From the NCBI GenBank assembly GCA_900546445.1, contig URCV01000024.1, forward strand, positions 1-26,201: 26,201 nucleotides of DNA, read 5' to 3'. This DNA comes from an uncultured Bacteroidales bacterium (GTDB taxonomy: Bacteria > Bacteroidota > Bacteroidia > Bacteroidales > UBA932). Each line of letters starts with the position of its first letter. The first letter of the stretch is position 1. Of this stretch, positions 14,940-23,210 are shown in pieces. The position numbers and the translations under genes are program-made. The notes below the pieces were generated by a model. The model did not search any database. It had not been told where the DNA came from and saw nothing but the letters and a program-made list of their open reading frames with translations.

Positions 14940-15905
14940 TTAACTCCTCCCATATTTTTTCTGATGGCACCAGTTGTTCAAAAGCGGAACCACCATATTC
15001 ATTATCAAAATAGCGAAGCTCATTCCTTCAGGATATGCACCGAAATAGCGGATGAGCATCACGAGAAGACCGATTCCGATACCATAGATGACACCTCCGA
15101 GATTACTCATAGGAGAAGTCACATAGTCCGTAGCCATAAAGCAGGCACCCAAAACCACACCACCTGTAAGGAGATTGAAGAGAGGGTCGGTGTAGGTAGA
15201 AGGGTCTATCATCCAGAAGATGCCGCTGAATACCGCTATGGTAGCGAAGATGCTCAGCGTAATCCACGGCTTGATTACCTTTCTTACAAGCAAGTAAGCG
15301 AAACCGACGAGAAGTGCCAGCGTACTGATTTCACCTGCAGAACCTCCGATGTTCAAGAACAGCGTGTTAAGGTAGTCCGTACCCGCTACGGCCTCCACTC
15401 CCCCTTCGGCATACCTTCCCAGAAGCGTAGCTCCCGAAACGGCATCGGAAGAATGGATAAAGCCCTGAGGCACTGTCCAATCCGTCATATACGTAGGGAA
15501 CGAAATCAAAAGGAAGACACGTCCCGTGATGGCAGGGTTAAAAGGATTCTGGCCAATTCCTCCGAAAGTCATCTTGGCCACCCCGATGGACACCAGTGCG
15601 CCTATGAACACAACCCACCACGGCGTGGTGCTTGGCAAGTTCATAGCCAGCAAAAGACCTGTAACCACGGCTGACATATCGCCTATGGTGCTCGGCGCCT
15701 TAAGCATATATTTGGTGATGGCCCACTCGAGCAATACGCAAGAGGCCACGCTCACAGCCAGAATCAACAACTCGCTCCAACCATAGAACAAAACCGAAAC
15801 CACAATCGCCGGAGTGAGAGCGATTATCACATCAAGCATAAGCGAGCGAGTGCTCACATTAGCGTGGATGTGCGGTGAAGGTGATACTAACATAGTATTT
15901 TTCAT
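14940..15905 (-). CDS. rnfD: Rnf complex flavoprotein subunit D
   Basis: A 321-residue membrane protein of the RnfD/NqrB type. Starts with SPSPHIHANVSTRSLMLDV, the usual RnfD N-terminus, then eight or more hydrophobic segments. The covalent-FMN motif SGAT is intact at 157-160 (Thr160). GGIGQNPFNPAITGR at 115-129 is a further family signature. It lies 7 bases after rnfC and 2 before rnfG. It forms the membrane part of the ion-translocating path with RnfG, RnfA and RnfE. Confidence 0.96.
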   Translation of the reverse strand: MKNTMLVSPSPHIHANVSTRSLMLDVIIALTPAIVVSVLFYGWSELLILAVSVASCVLLEWAITKYMLKAPSTIGDMSAVVTGLLLAMNLPSTTPWWVVFIGALVSIGVAKMTFGGIGQNPFNPAITGRVFLLISFPTYMTDWTVPQGFIHSSDAVSGATLLGRYAEGGVEAVAGTDYLNTLFLNIGGSAGEISTLALLVGFAYLLVRKVIKPWITLSIFATIAVFSGIFWMIDPSTYTDPLFNLLTGGVVLGACFMATDYVTSPMSNLGGVIYGIGIGLLVMLIRYFGAYPEGMSFAILIMNMVVPLLNNWCHQKKYGRS

Positions 15906-15912
15906 AACTCAA

Positions 15913-17271
15913 TTACTTCTTAGCTGCGGCAGCTCTTGCACGCATAATTCCCATAACCTGGCCCTTGTACTGACGGATGTAATCCAGCAGCGGAATGTTG
16001 GCAGGACAACTGTACAGACAGCATCCACACTCTATACAATCCTGTACGGCATTTTTCTCCAGCCCATCGACATCGCCTGCGGCACCCAATCTCTTAAGAA
16101 GGAAAGGCTCCAGACCCATAGGGCAGGCATCTGCACACCTTCCGCAACGGATACAAGCTCCGGCGCTCTTTCGAGTGGTAGCCTCTGCGCTGAGATAAAG
16201 GATGGACGACGAACCCTTTACGGTAGCGGCGTCGAGATTGGAGATGGCCTTACCCATCATAGGACCTCCGCTTATTATCTTCGCGGCGCTCTCCGGAACA
16301 CCACCCGCATACTCTGCTATAAAACTCAGCGGAGTACCTATACGGAACAGGTAGTTATGCTGCCTCTCTATAGGAAGGCAATCTCCCGTAACGGTCAAAG
16401 TATTAGTAATGAGCGGCTTGTTCTTTTGTACGGCCTCGTATACGGCAAGCGCCGTAGCCACGTTCTGCACCACTGCGCCCACACTGATAGGAAGTCCGCC
16501 GGACTTGACCTGACGGTGCATCACGGCGTCGATGAGCTGTTTCTCACCACCCTGAGGGTAGCGCTTCTTCAGTGGCAGCACGGTGATTCCGCTGAACGGA
16601 AGTTCTGCCAATGCCTTCTCCACGGCCGCAATCGCTTCCGGCTTGTTCTCCTCGATGCCGATTACTGTCTTGCAACCGCCAAGCACTTTCTGCATCAGAG
16701 CGGCGCCCACCACGATTTCCTTCGTGCGTTCAAGCAAAATGCGGAAATCGCTCGTAAGATACGGCTCGCACTCGGCACCATTCAAGATGAGACACTCGGC
16801 CTTGCTGCCCGGTGCCGGATTAAGCTTCACGTGCGTAGGGAAAGTGGCACCACCCAGACCTACCACGCCATTATTCTTCACTCTGGCCAATATAAACTCC
16901 CTGTCATCCGGAATGGCTGTCACCAAATCCGAAGTCAAGTCTATGCCTTCTGCCCACTCGTCGCCTTCTACCGCGATTTCGATATGTGGAACCATCTTTC
17001 CGGCCAAGTCGGCACGCGGAGCGATGGACTTCACCGTACCGCTTACCGGCGAATGTACGAAAGCCGAGATGAAACCTGCAGGCTCGGCGATTACCTGACC
17101 CACCTTTACCTTGTCGCCTACTGCGACGATAGGTGTAGCCGGTGCGCCCAAGTGCTGGGCCATAGACACATACGCTGTCTGTGGAAGCGGAAGGGTCTCT
17201 ATCGCACAGTCTCTCGTCAACTTAGAGTCTGCCGGATGTATACCTCCTATACTGAAAGTAACTTTACGCAT
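15913..17271 (-). CDS. rnfC: Rnf complex NADH-binding iron-sulfur subunit C
   Basis: A 452-residue peripheral subunit that exchanges electrons with NAD(H). GVVGLGGATFPTHVKL at 135-150 is the Complex-I-51-kDa-like nucleotide/FMN region, followed by LNGAECEPYLTSD. Two [4Fe-4S] motifs lie near the C-terminus: Cys373/376/379/383 and Cys412/415/418/422. It ends soon after the second cluster and lacks the long Ala/Lys-rich tail of the gammaproteobacterial RsxC. It overlaps the end of rnfB by 8 bases. Confidence 0.96.
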   Translation of the reverse strand: MRKVTFSIGGIHPADSKLTRDCAIETLPLPQTAYVSMAQHLGAPATPIVAVGDKVKVGQVIAEPAGFISAFVHSPVSGTVKSIAPRADLAGKMVPHIEIAVEGDEWAEGIDLTSDLVTAIPDDREFILARVKNNGVVGLGGATFPTHVKLNPAPGSKAECLILNGAECEPYLTSDFRILLERTKEIVVGAALMQKVLGGCKTVIGIEENKPEAIAAVEKALAELPFSGITVLPLKKRYPQGGEKQLIDAVMHRQVKSGGLPISVGAVVQNVATALAVYEAVQKNKPLITNTLTVTGDCLPIERQHNYLFRIGTPLSFIAEYAGGVPESAAKIISGGPMMGKAISNLDAATVKGSSSILYLSAEATTRKSAGACIRCGRCADACPMGLEPFLLKRLGAAGDVDGLEKNAVQDCIECGCCLYSCPANIPLLDYIRQYKGQVMGIMRARAAAAKK

Positions 17272-18211
17272 TGTTTTCCTCCTTTTTTTCTACAGGTTTC
17301 TCTGCCTGGGCCGCCTTTTCGGCAGCGGCTGCCTCACGAGCCTTCTTCGCACGCTCGGCGATTCTCTGCTTGAGGGCTTCCTTGTCCAGAGGCTTAGGGA
17401 AGTTCACGCCGTGGATGGCGCCTGTCGGGCAGACAGCCTCGCACTCGCGGCATAATTTGCATTTGTTGAAATCGATGTAGGCGCAATTGGCCTCCACAGT
17501 AATGGCACCATGCATACAAGTCTTCGCACACAGACCACATCCGATACAAGCGGCACTGCAGGCCTTCTTCGCCACGATTCCCTTATCTTTATTAACGCAA
17601 GAGACATATACGCGCATAGAACGCGGCCCCTTGTTCCTAAGTTCGATGATATTCTTCGGGCAGGCTTTCACGCAGGCACCGCAAGCGGTACATTTGCTTT
17701 CGTCTACCACCGGAAGTCCCGTCACGGGGTCCATATAGAGGGCTCCGAACGCACAGGCTTCCACACAATCTCCGCATCCCAGGCAACCGAACGAGCATCC
17801 GGTATCTCCGCTATACAGCGCGGCCTTCACCTTACAAGAAGCGGCTCCGTCGTAGGTATTGATGCGAGGACGATTCTCGCAGCTTCCGTTACAGCGCACT
17901 ACTGCTACCATAGGAGCTTTTTCCTTTATTTCATAGCCGAGGATGGAAGCCACCTGCTTCATAACCTCGTTACCACCTACAGGGCAAAAATTATTGTCCA
18001 GGTTCCCGGCCTTCACTGCCGCTTCTGCAAATGCACGGCATCCGGCAAATCCGCAGCCACCACAGTTCGCACCGGGCATAGCTTTTTCCACATCATCTAT
18101 ACGCGGATCTTCTTCCACCTTGAACTTCTTCGCCACAAAAAAGAGGACGAGAGCCAGCAGAAGACCTAAGCCGGACAAGATGACAATAGTCAGGATAATT
18201 GTGTTAGTCAT
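17264..18211 (-). CDS. rnfB: Rnf complex ferredoxin-like subunit B, long form
   Basis: A 315-residue iron-sulfur protein, the likely entry point for electrons from reduced ferredoxin. An N-terminal membrane anchor (about 4-27) precedes a four-Cys cluster domain (Cys50/53/58/76). Ferredoxin-type [4Fe-4S] motifs follow at 143-153, 174-184, 222-232 and 251-261, with extra cysteines between. This is the long RnfB seen in Bacteroidetes and Clostridia; the E. coli form is about 190 residues. An Ala/Lys/Glu-rich charged tail covers about 282-315. The start overlaps the rseC-like stop by 4 bases (ATGA), and the 3' end overlaps rnfC. Confidence 0.96.
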   Translation of the reverse strand: MTNTIILTIVILSGLGLLLALVLFFVAKKFKVEEDPRIDDVEKAMPGANCGGCGFAGCRAFAEAAVKAGNLDNNFCPVGGNEVMKQVASILGYEIKEKAPMVAVVRCNGSCENRPRINTYDGAASCKVKAALYSGDTGCSFGCLGCGDCVEACAFGALYMDPVTGLPVVDESKCTACGACVKACPKNIIELRNKGPRSMRVYVSCVNKDKGIVAKKACSAACIGCGLCAKTCMHGAITVEANCAYIDFNKCKLCRECEAVCPTGAIHGVNFPKPLDKEALKQRIAERAKKAREAAAAEKAAQAEKPVEKKEENNA

Positions 18212-18621
18212 TTCTTCTTTATATAAAATGTATATTCGTTCTTTAATTTGTTCCTCAGCAGATACACGCCCAGATAGTAAATCGCTATCACGCCTATCGC
18301 GCTAAGTCCGCAGAGCAATTCGCTCGCGCCCGTAGCAGAGAATGTCAATATGTCTGCGATGAGCAGGAAAAGCGGGAGGACATAGGCTATCCACACGGCT
18401 TTCATACCCATAGAGCGCTTCAAGTTCACCCACACCTCTTCTCCTATCTCGTAACCAGTCGTGGCAGGCACTTCTATGCGCTTCTTCTCCATTTCGGACA
18501 TTCCGCAAAGCGATGCGGCGTGACAAGAAGAACACGCACTCTGTGAAACTATCTCGACGATGATTTCAGAGGGCGTGATGTCTATGATTTTTCCGCTATG
18601 TCTAATCTCTCCTTCTACCAT
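18208..18621 (-). CDS. RseC/SoxR-reducing-system family membrane protein
   Basis: A 137-residue protein of the RseC/MucC family. N-terminal cytoplasmic part with a Cys-rich motif (Cys30, Cys33, Cys39 in CSSCHAASLC) that may bind an iron-sulfur cluster or act in redox sensing, then two membrane helices at about 72-94 and 98-122. The gene is commonly found at the head of rnf operons and overlaps rnfB by 4 bases here, which supports a role in Rnf assembly or control. Its start overlaps the end of dnaB by 7 bases. The exact function in Bacteroidales is not established. Confidence 0.88.
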   Translation of the reverse strand: MVEGEIRHSGKIIDITPSEIIVEIVSQSACSSCHAASLCGMSEMEKKRIEVPATTGYEIGEEVWVNLKRSMGMKAVWIAYVLPLFLLIADILTFSATGASELLCGLSAIGVIAIYYLGVYLLRNKLKNEYTFYIKKK

Positions 18622-20087
18622 GGCGTGGAGTCAGGCTCCATATCGTATGTGGAGCTATTCATACTGGATTCGTATTCAGGCATATCCTGATATAGCGAGT
18701 CGCTCACCTCGACGAACTTCAAGCGCTCTCCCTTATAGAGCATATCTATATCCTTAGTCTCGCCGTTACGGTGCTTCGCTATGATAATCTGGGTCTTCTC
18801 CTTGTCCTGAGCATTCTCGGAAAGTCCCAAGAAGTCAGGCCTATGGATGAAGATAACCATATCTGCATCTTGCTCGATACTTCCGGACTCGCGAAGGTCG
18901 GAAAGGATAGGCTTGCCGCCGCTTCCCTGACGCTGAACGGAATTTCGCGAGAGCTGAGAGAGGGCGATGATGGCCACGTTAAGCTCCTTCGCAGTTCCTT
19001 TCAACATACGCGATATGGCAGCCACTTCCTGCTCACGCATACCCTTCGTGTCGCTCGGACCCTGCATCAGCTGAAGGTAGTCGACGATTATTAGTCTCAC
19101 GCCCTTCTGCTTTACCAGTGCCTTGACCTTCGAGCGGAATTCCATAATAGGAAGGCCCGGAGTCTCATCCACATAGAGAGGCGCCTTTCTCAAGCGCTTC
19201 AAACTCTGCTCGAGAAGGGTCCATTCGTCATTCTCCAATTTCACGCCACCCTTGATCTTGTCTGCACTGAGTCCCGATTCGGAAGTCATAAGACGATTGG
19301 CAAGCTGAAGCGAAGACATCTCCAAAGAGAAGAATGCCACCGGAATGTTATGGTCTACCGCAGCGTTACGGGCTATGTTAAGCGAGAAGGCCGTCTTACC
19401 TACCGACGGACGAGCCGCCAGGATGATGAGGTCGGACGGTTGCCAACCGTTAGTAATCTTATCCAGAGATGCAAATCCCGACGGCACTCCGCTGAGACCT
19501 TCGTGATTTTGCATTCCGTCCAAACGTTCAAGAGCCTGAGATATGACAGAACCGATATCTTGAACGTTTTGTTTTTCACTACTCTGGGTAGCGCTGTAAA
19601 CGTCGGAAAGAGCCTTGTCCACCAGGTCGTCCACCTTTATGTCCTCTGCATAGGCATTATTCAAAATCCTGTGCGCAGCCGTAATCAGGTCTCTCTGGAT
19701 GGCTTTCTGCTTTAAGATGGATACATAAGATTCGATATGCGCGGCCGAACCGATCTTGCCTGCCAAATCGGACAAGATGGAAGCACCTCCCACCTCTTCC
19801 AGTTTGTTCTGCTGTATCAGTTTATTAGCTACCGTGATGCTGTCTATGGGCTGATGCTCGTTAAACAGCGCGGTCATAGCCTCGAATATGAACCTATGCT
19901 TTTCGGAATAAAAACAGTTAGGGCGCAGCGATTCCAAAGCCTCGTCTATACAGGCGGGCTCCAGGAGCATAGCCCCTAATACCGCTTCCTCCACATCAAG
20001 CGCCTGAGGAGGAGTCATCCCCATCAAACGACCGATTTCGTTTACGACTACGGTATTAGACAAACTCTTCGTCTTCCTTTCGGCCAT
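18615..20087 (-). CDS. dnaB: Replicative DNA helicase
   Basis: A 490-residue hexameric helicase that unwinds DNA at replication forks. The DnaB N-terminal domain is at about 26-125, then a linker, and the RecA-like ATPase at about 195-465. Walker A is ARPSVGKT at 225-232, Walker B RLIIVDYLQL at 331-340, and an arginine-containing AKHRNG segment is at 437-442. No intein. Length is normal. The ATG shares one base with the upstream zinc-ribbon gene stop (TAATG), and the 3' end overlaps the rseC-like gene by 7 bases, so an essential replication gene lies in the same run as the rnf genes. Confidence 0.97.
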   Translation of the reverse strand: MAERKTKSLSNTVVVNEIGRLMGMTPPQALDVEEAVLGAMLLEPACIDEALESLRPNCFYSEKHRFIFEAMTALFNEHQPIDSITVANKLIQQNKLEEVGGASILSDLAGKIGSAAHIESYVSILKQKAIQRDLITAAHRILNNAYAEDIKVDDLVDKALSDVYSATQSSEKQNVQDIGSVISQALERLDGMQNHEGLSGVPSGFASLDKITNGWQPSDLIILAARPSVGKTAFSLNIARNAAVDHNIPVAFFSLEMSSLQLANRLMTSESGLSADKIKGGVKLENDEWTLLEQSLKRLRKAPLYVDETPGLPIMEFRSKVKALVKQKGVRLIIVDYLQLMQGPSDTKGMREQEVAAISRMLKGTAKELNVAIIALSQLSRNSVQRQGSGGKPILSDLRESGSIEQDADMVIFIHRPDFLGLSENAQDKEKTQIIIAKHRNGETKDIDMLYKGERLKFVEVSDSLYQDMPEYESSMNSSTYDMEPDSTPW

Positions 20088-20908
20088 TATGCTTCCACGT
20101 CGGCAAGAGGGTTAACCAAAATACGTCCGCAGTTCTCGCAGATCACTAGTTTATTTCCTGAAGCGATTTCCACAAGTTTCTGTGGAGTAATGGCGTTAAA
20201 GCATCCACCGCAAGACTCCTCGTATACAGGAACCACTGCCAAGTGATTATGCACGCTTGCGCGGATTCTGTCGTATGCGCTGAGAGTTCTCTCGTCGAGC
20301 TGTTCGCTGAACTGCTTTCTCTTCGCAGTAAGGGTCTGCTCATCTTTCGACGTAGACTCTACGATGCCCTCGAGCTCGGCCTTCTTAGCGGCCAAGTCTT
20401 CCTCGCGGATGGCGATGCGGTCGTTAATCACATTGATGGCGTCCTTTTTCTCCGATATGGCGAAACGAGCGTCGTTAATGTGCTTCTCTGCGATGTCGCG
20501 AAGCAGTCCGAGGTTCTCAAGTTCCTTATTGATAGAATCGTATTCACGGCTATTAGATACATTGCCCAACTGCTCGTGATACTTGTTGATCTCCTCGTCG
20601 AGTTCTACGATGTCCTGCTTGTTCTTATCGATATTAGCCTCGAAGCCAGCGATAATTTCCTTATTGGCCTCGATTTTACCTTTCAAGGAAGCCAACTCAG
20701 CCTCTACGGCCTCCACTTCCTGAGGGAGAGCACCACGAAGAGCGAGGATCTTATCTATCTCGTTATCCGTCTGCTGTAGTGCATATAACACCTTCAACTT
20801 CTCAGCTACTGAAAGAGAGCCTTCTGAAAAGTTCTTCGAGAGGGATACGAATGTCTCTCTCTGGTCGATAGGAGTCTCGACCTTGTTAATTTTAACTTTT
20901 TCTGACAT
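20087..20908 (-). CDS. Coiled-coil protein with C4 zinc ribbon
   Basis: A 273-residue cytoplasmic protein. A long charged coiled coil covers about 62-205 and is followed by a C4 zinc ribbon (Cys233, Cys236, Cys257, Cys260). This is the CT398/zf-RING_7 type found widely in bacteria, whose precise role is not settled; links to secretion or nucleic-acid binding have been suggested for relatives. It is the first gene of the run that continues into dnaB and has a Bacteroidetes-type -7 element just upstream. Confidence 0.85.
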   Translation of the reverse strand: MSEKVKINKVETPIDQRETFVSLSKNFSEGSLSVAEKLKVLYALQQTDNEIDKILALRGALPQEVEAVEAELASLKGKIEANKEIIAGFEANIDKNKQDIVELDEEINKYHEQLGNVSNSREYDSINKELENLGLLRDIAEKHINDARFAISEKKDAINVINDRIAIREEDLAAKKAELEGIVESTSKDEQTLTAKRKQFSEQLDERTLSAYDRIRASVHNHLAVVPVYEESCGGCFNAITPQKLVEIASGNKLVICENCGRILVNPLADVEA

Positions 20909-20936
20909 ATCTATTTATTGTTATTTTCGTGGGTCG

Positions 20937-20944
20937 CAAAGTTA
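20937..20944 (-). promoter_or_regulatory. Candidate Bacteroidetes -7 element (TAACTTTG)
   Basis: On the minus strand TAACTTTG matches the Bacteroidetes primary-sigma -7 consensus TAnnTTTG. It lies 28 bases upstream of the zinc-ribbon ATG at 20908, implying an untranslated leader of about 20-25 bases. I find no good TTTG -33 element at the expected distance, so confidence is moderate. Confidence 0.5.
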
Positions 20945-20962
20945 TAAAAAAGTTCGCTATTT

Positions 20963-21274
20963 TCACATATATCGTTTAATTTCGAGCAACTGAGATTTTA
21001 TCTCCTTCAATGTACTCAAAATTTTCTGTTCCTTTTTAGAGCCGTCATCGTTCATCCTCTTCTTCGCCCCCTCTATCGTCACGCCCTCCACCTTGAGAAG
21101 GTACTGGACTCGGCGCAACGTCTCCAAGTCTTCCTTCTTATAGAGTCTGTTCCCCTTCGCATTACGTACCGGCTTCACTAAAGAGGAAAAGGAATTGCTC
21201 CAAAACCGCACGCAACTCGAGGTCTCGCCCAGTTCCGAGGCCACTTCACTAAGGGTATAAAACAACTTCTCCAT
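20963..21274 (-). CDS. Small MerR-family transcriptional regulator
   Basis: A 103-residue protein with the MerR winged helix-turn-helix at about 3-70: FYTLSEVASELGETSSCVRFW, then NRLYKKEDLETLRRVQYLL. A short C-terminal helix replaces the effector domain of larger MerR proteins. A TTG three codons upstream (21283) extends the frame, but the ATG at 21274, five bases after the preceding stop, is the better start. It follows the M23 genes, a neighbourhood often seen with alaS in Bacteroidetes. Target genes unknown. Confidence 0.85.
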   Translation of the reverse strand: MEKLFYTLSEVASELGETSSCVRFWSNSFSSLVKPVRNAKGNRLYKKEDLETLRRVQYLLKVEGVTIEGAKKRMNDDGSKKEQKILSTLKEIKSQLLEIKRYM

Positions 21275-21279
21275 AAGCG

Positions 21280-22233
21280 TCAATCCATCGACTGCTCCGT
21301 ATTCGAAGCTATGTAAAACATATTCGCATACTCGTAAAAATCCACATCGGCGAAAAAGAAGTTCACAGGGTCCAGATACTTACCGTCCTTTAGAACCTCG
21401 TAGTGCAGGTGCGGCGCGAATGAGGAGCCCGTCATACCGGTAGTGCCTATCTTCTGGCCACATGACACCTTGCTTCCACGCTTCACGGTCATAGTGGCCA
21501 AGTGGGAATACTTGGTGATGTGCCCGGATTCGTGCGCGATGGTAATGCTGTTACCCAGTCCCTTGTTGCTCTTCTCGACATTCACCACGGTGCCATACCC
21601 GGAAGCATAGACCGGCGTACCGCTTGGCACGATGATATCCAGACCGTTGTGCGTTACCCTGGCCTTCAGCACAGGATTTGTTTTCTGGCCAATCGAAGCG
21701 CCCAGCTGCGTGAAGGATATGCCCGACAGCGGCAGATGCATAGGCGGGAGCTGCTTGGCCGGCACGGTGGCCACCTTGACAAGAGATGAGCGAAGCTTGG
21801 CCTCCACGGCGAACATCTTCGCATACATCGAGTCCGATTTGGCCGAGGCATAGGAGATGAGGCTTATGTTATTCAAGTCCTCGTCGTCCGAGAACGCAGT
21901 TATGCTCTGGATGGGGTCCACCGAAGGGGCAACCGACTGGAACACCTCGCTGTAGATTTCGCTGTCCTTTAGCTCGAGCCCTGCTACGGCATCGTTAAGA
22001 AGCTTCTGCTGAGGCAATAGCTGAGGATAGAGCTTTTCGTACATCTTATTCTCGCGCTTCAGGCGTCCTTCGAGGTCGGTATTTATGGTGAGTGAGAAGA
22101 CCGCGTAGCAGATAAGGGTAAACACAAACGCACAGAGTGCCGCCACGCCTAAAAAGCGAAGCAGCCTCTGGTACGGCTTGTCCGATTCCCTAAAGAGGAA
22201 GTCGGCACCTAATCTGTAACGATGATCATTCAT
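21280..22233 (-). CDS. M23-family (LytM-type) peptidoglycan endopeptidase, copy 2
   Basis: A 317-residue bitopic membrane protein: short cytoplasmic N-terminus, one membrane helix at about 25-49, a coiled-coil/linker part, then an M23 zinc peptidase domain at about 190-292. Metal and catalytic residues are complete: His195 and Asp199 (HNGLD), His244 (KYSHL), and His275/His277 (HLH). It should cut peptide cross-links of peptidoglycan in the periplasm. Its start overlaps the upstream M23 gene by 8 bases. The two are paralogues with the same layout, probably an old tandem duplication. Confidence 0.93.
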   Translation of the reverse strand: MNDHRYRLGADFLFRESDKPYQRLLRFLGVAALCAFVFTLICYAVFSLTINTDLEGRLKRENKMYEKLYPQLLPQQKLLNDAVAGLELKDSEIYSEVFQSVAPSVDPIQSITAFSDDEDLNNISLISYASAKSDSMYAKMFAVEAKLRSSLVKVATVPAKQLPPMHLPLSGISFTQLGASIGQKTNPVLKARVTHNGLDIIVPSGTPVYASGYGTVVNVEKSNKGLGNSITIAHESGHITKYSHLATMTVKRGSKVSCGQKIGTTGMTGSSFAPHLHYEVLKDGKYLDPVNFFFADVDFYEYANMFYIASNTEQSMD

Positions 22234-23209
22234 CTTCTTCCTTTTTATTCATAAGTTCGACCATAGCGTTATACTCTTCGGCCCCCATAGTGAGGTCCAT
22301 AAACGACATAGGGTCCATCTGTTTGTTTCGGTAGATGACCTCGTAATGGAGGTGAGGTCCGGTGGAAATTCCAGTATTGCCTACCGTGCCTATCATCTGG
22401 CCGCGCTTTAGGACGTCGCCCTTATTGACGACTATCTTCTGCATGTGGGCATAGCGCGTCTTATATCCAAATCCATGGTTTATAACCACTTCATTACCAT
22501 ATCCGAAGAAATTGAACTTGACTTTCTCCACGACGCCGTCGCCCGTACAGAAAATCTGAGGGCCCACTTTGCCGGTCGCGAAATCCACGCCTTCATGGAA
22601 GATTCTCGTATGCTTGATGGGGTGGATTCTATATCCGAACGGACTCGAGATGCGGTAAGTGCCGGGAGCCGGAACTATAGGAGGGACGGATGGCATACAA
22701 GAAGTCAGCTTGTCGGCATGCTTCGACACCAGGGACACCTCGTCGAGGGCCTTGCTCTGGACATAGGAACGCTTGGTCAGCATGTCCATACGCCTTACGG
22801 TATTCTTAAGCATAACCGAGCCACCAAGCTCGTCGAGATAGGCATACTTGTTCGCACCTCCGAATCCTGTGTTCTTAAAGTCCTGGGAGATTTCGTTAAG
22901 ACCGAAGATGGAACGATACACGTCGTCGTCGCGTTTCTCTATGCCATCGAGAGTAGCCTCCACCAAATCCATTTCGTGATCGAGCATCTTGAATTTGGCC
23001 ACCCACTGGGCATTTTCTTTCTTCAGGCGGGCGGTCTTAGGCAAATCCAGACACAAGACCTTAGTGTAGAAGAAGAAATACGCCGCAGAGAAGAGCAGCA
23101 CTACGGCGGCAAAGCCCAATAACTTAGCTGCGACCGTCCATTTCGAATCCGAATGGAGCTCGTACATCAGGGTCTTCTCGTTATATACGTATCGGCTGAA
23201 CCTTCTCAT
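22226..23209 (-). CDS. M23-family (LytM-type) peptidoglycan endopeptidase, copy 1
   Basis: A 327-residue protein with one membrane helix at about 27-48, a coiled coil at about 58-92, and an M23 domain at about 185-305. The zinc site is complete: His205 and Asp209 (HEGVD), His255 (RYAHM), and His286/His288 (HLH). It ends in an acidic Lys/Glu tail. It begins one base after the permease-Fmt stop codon and overlaps the second M23 gene. Predicted to hydrolyse peptidoglycan cross-bridges in the periplasm during growth or division. Confidence 0.93.
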   Translation of the reverse strand: MRRFSRYVYNEKTLMYELHSDSKWTVAAKLLGFAAVVLLFSAAYFFFYTKVLCLDLPKTARLKKENAQWVAKFKMLDHEMDLVEATLDGIEKRDDDVYRSIFGLNEISQDFKNTGFGGANKYAYLDELGGSVMLKNTVRRMDMLTKRSYVQSKALDEVSLVSKHADKLTSCMPSVPPIVPAPGTYRISSPFGYRIHPIKHTRIFHEGVDFATGKVGPQIFCTGDGVVEKVKFNFFGYGNEVVINHGFGYKTRYAHMQKIVVNKGDVLKRGQMIGTVGNTGISTGPHLHYEVIYRNKQMDPMSFMDLTMGAEEYNAMVELMNKKEEDE

Positions 23210-23210
23210 C

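Noticed and set aside
14964..15674. 236-codon plus-strand open frame
   Set aside because: Antisense to rnfD; highly charged, His-rich translation with no domain.
15814..17373. 519-codon plus-strand open frame
   Set aside because: It lies antisense to rnfC and the start of rnfD, whose motifs and cysteine clusters are unmistakable. Its translation is rich in Arg, His and Cys with no domain, typical of a shadow frame.
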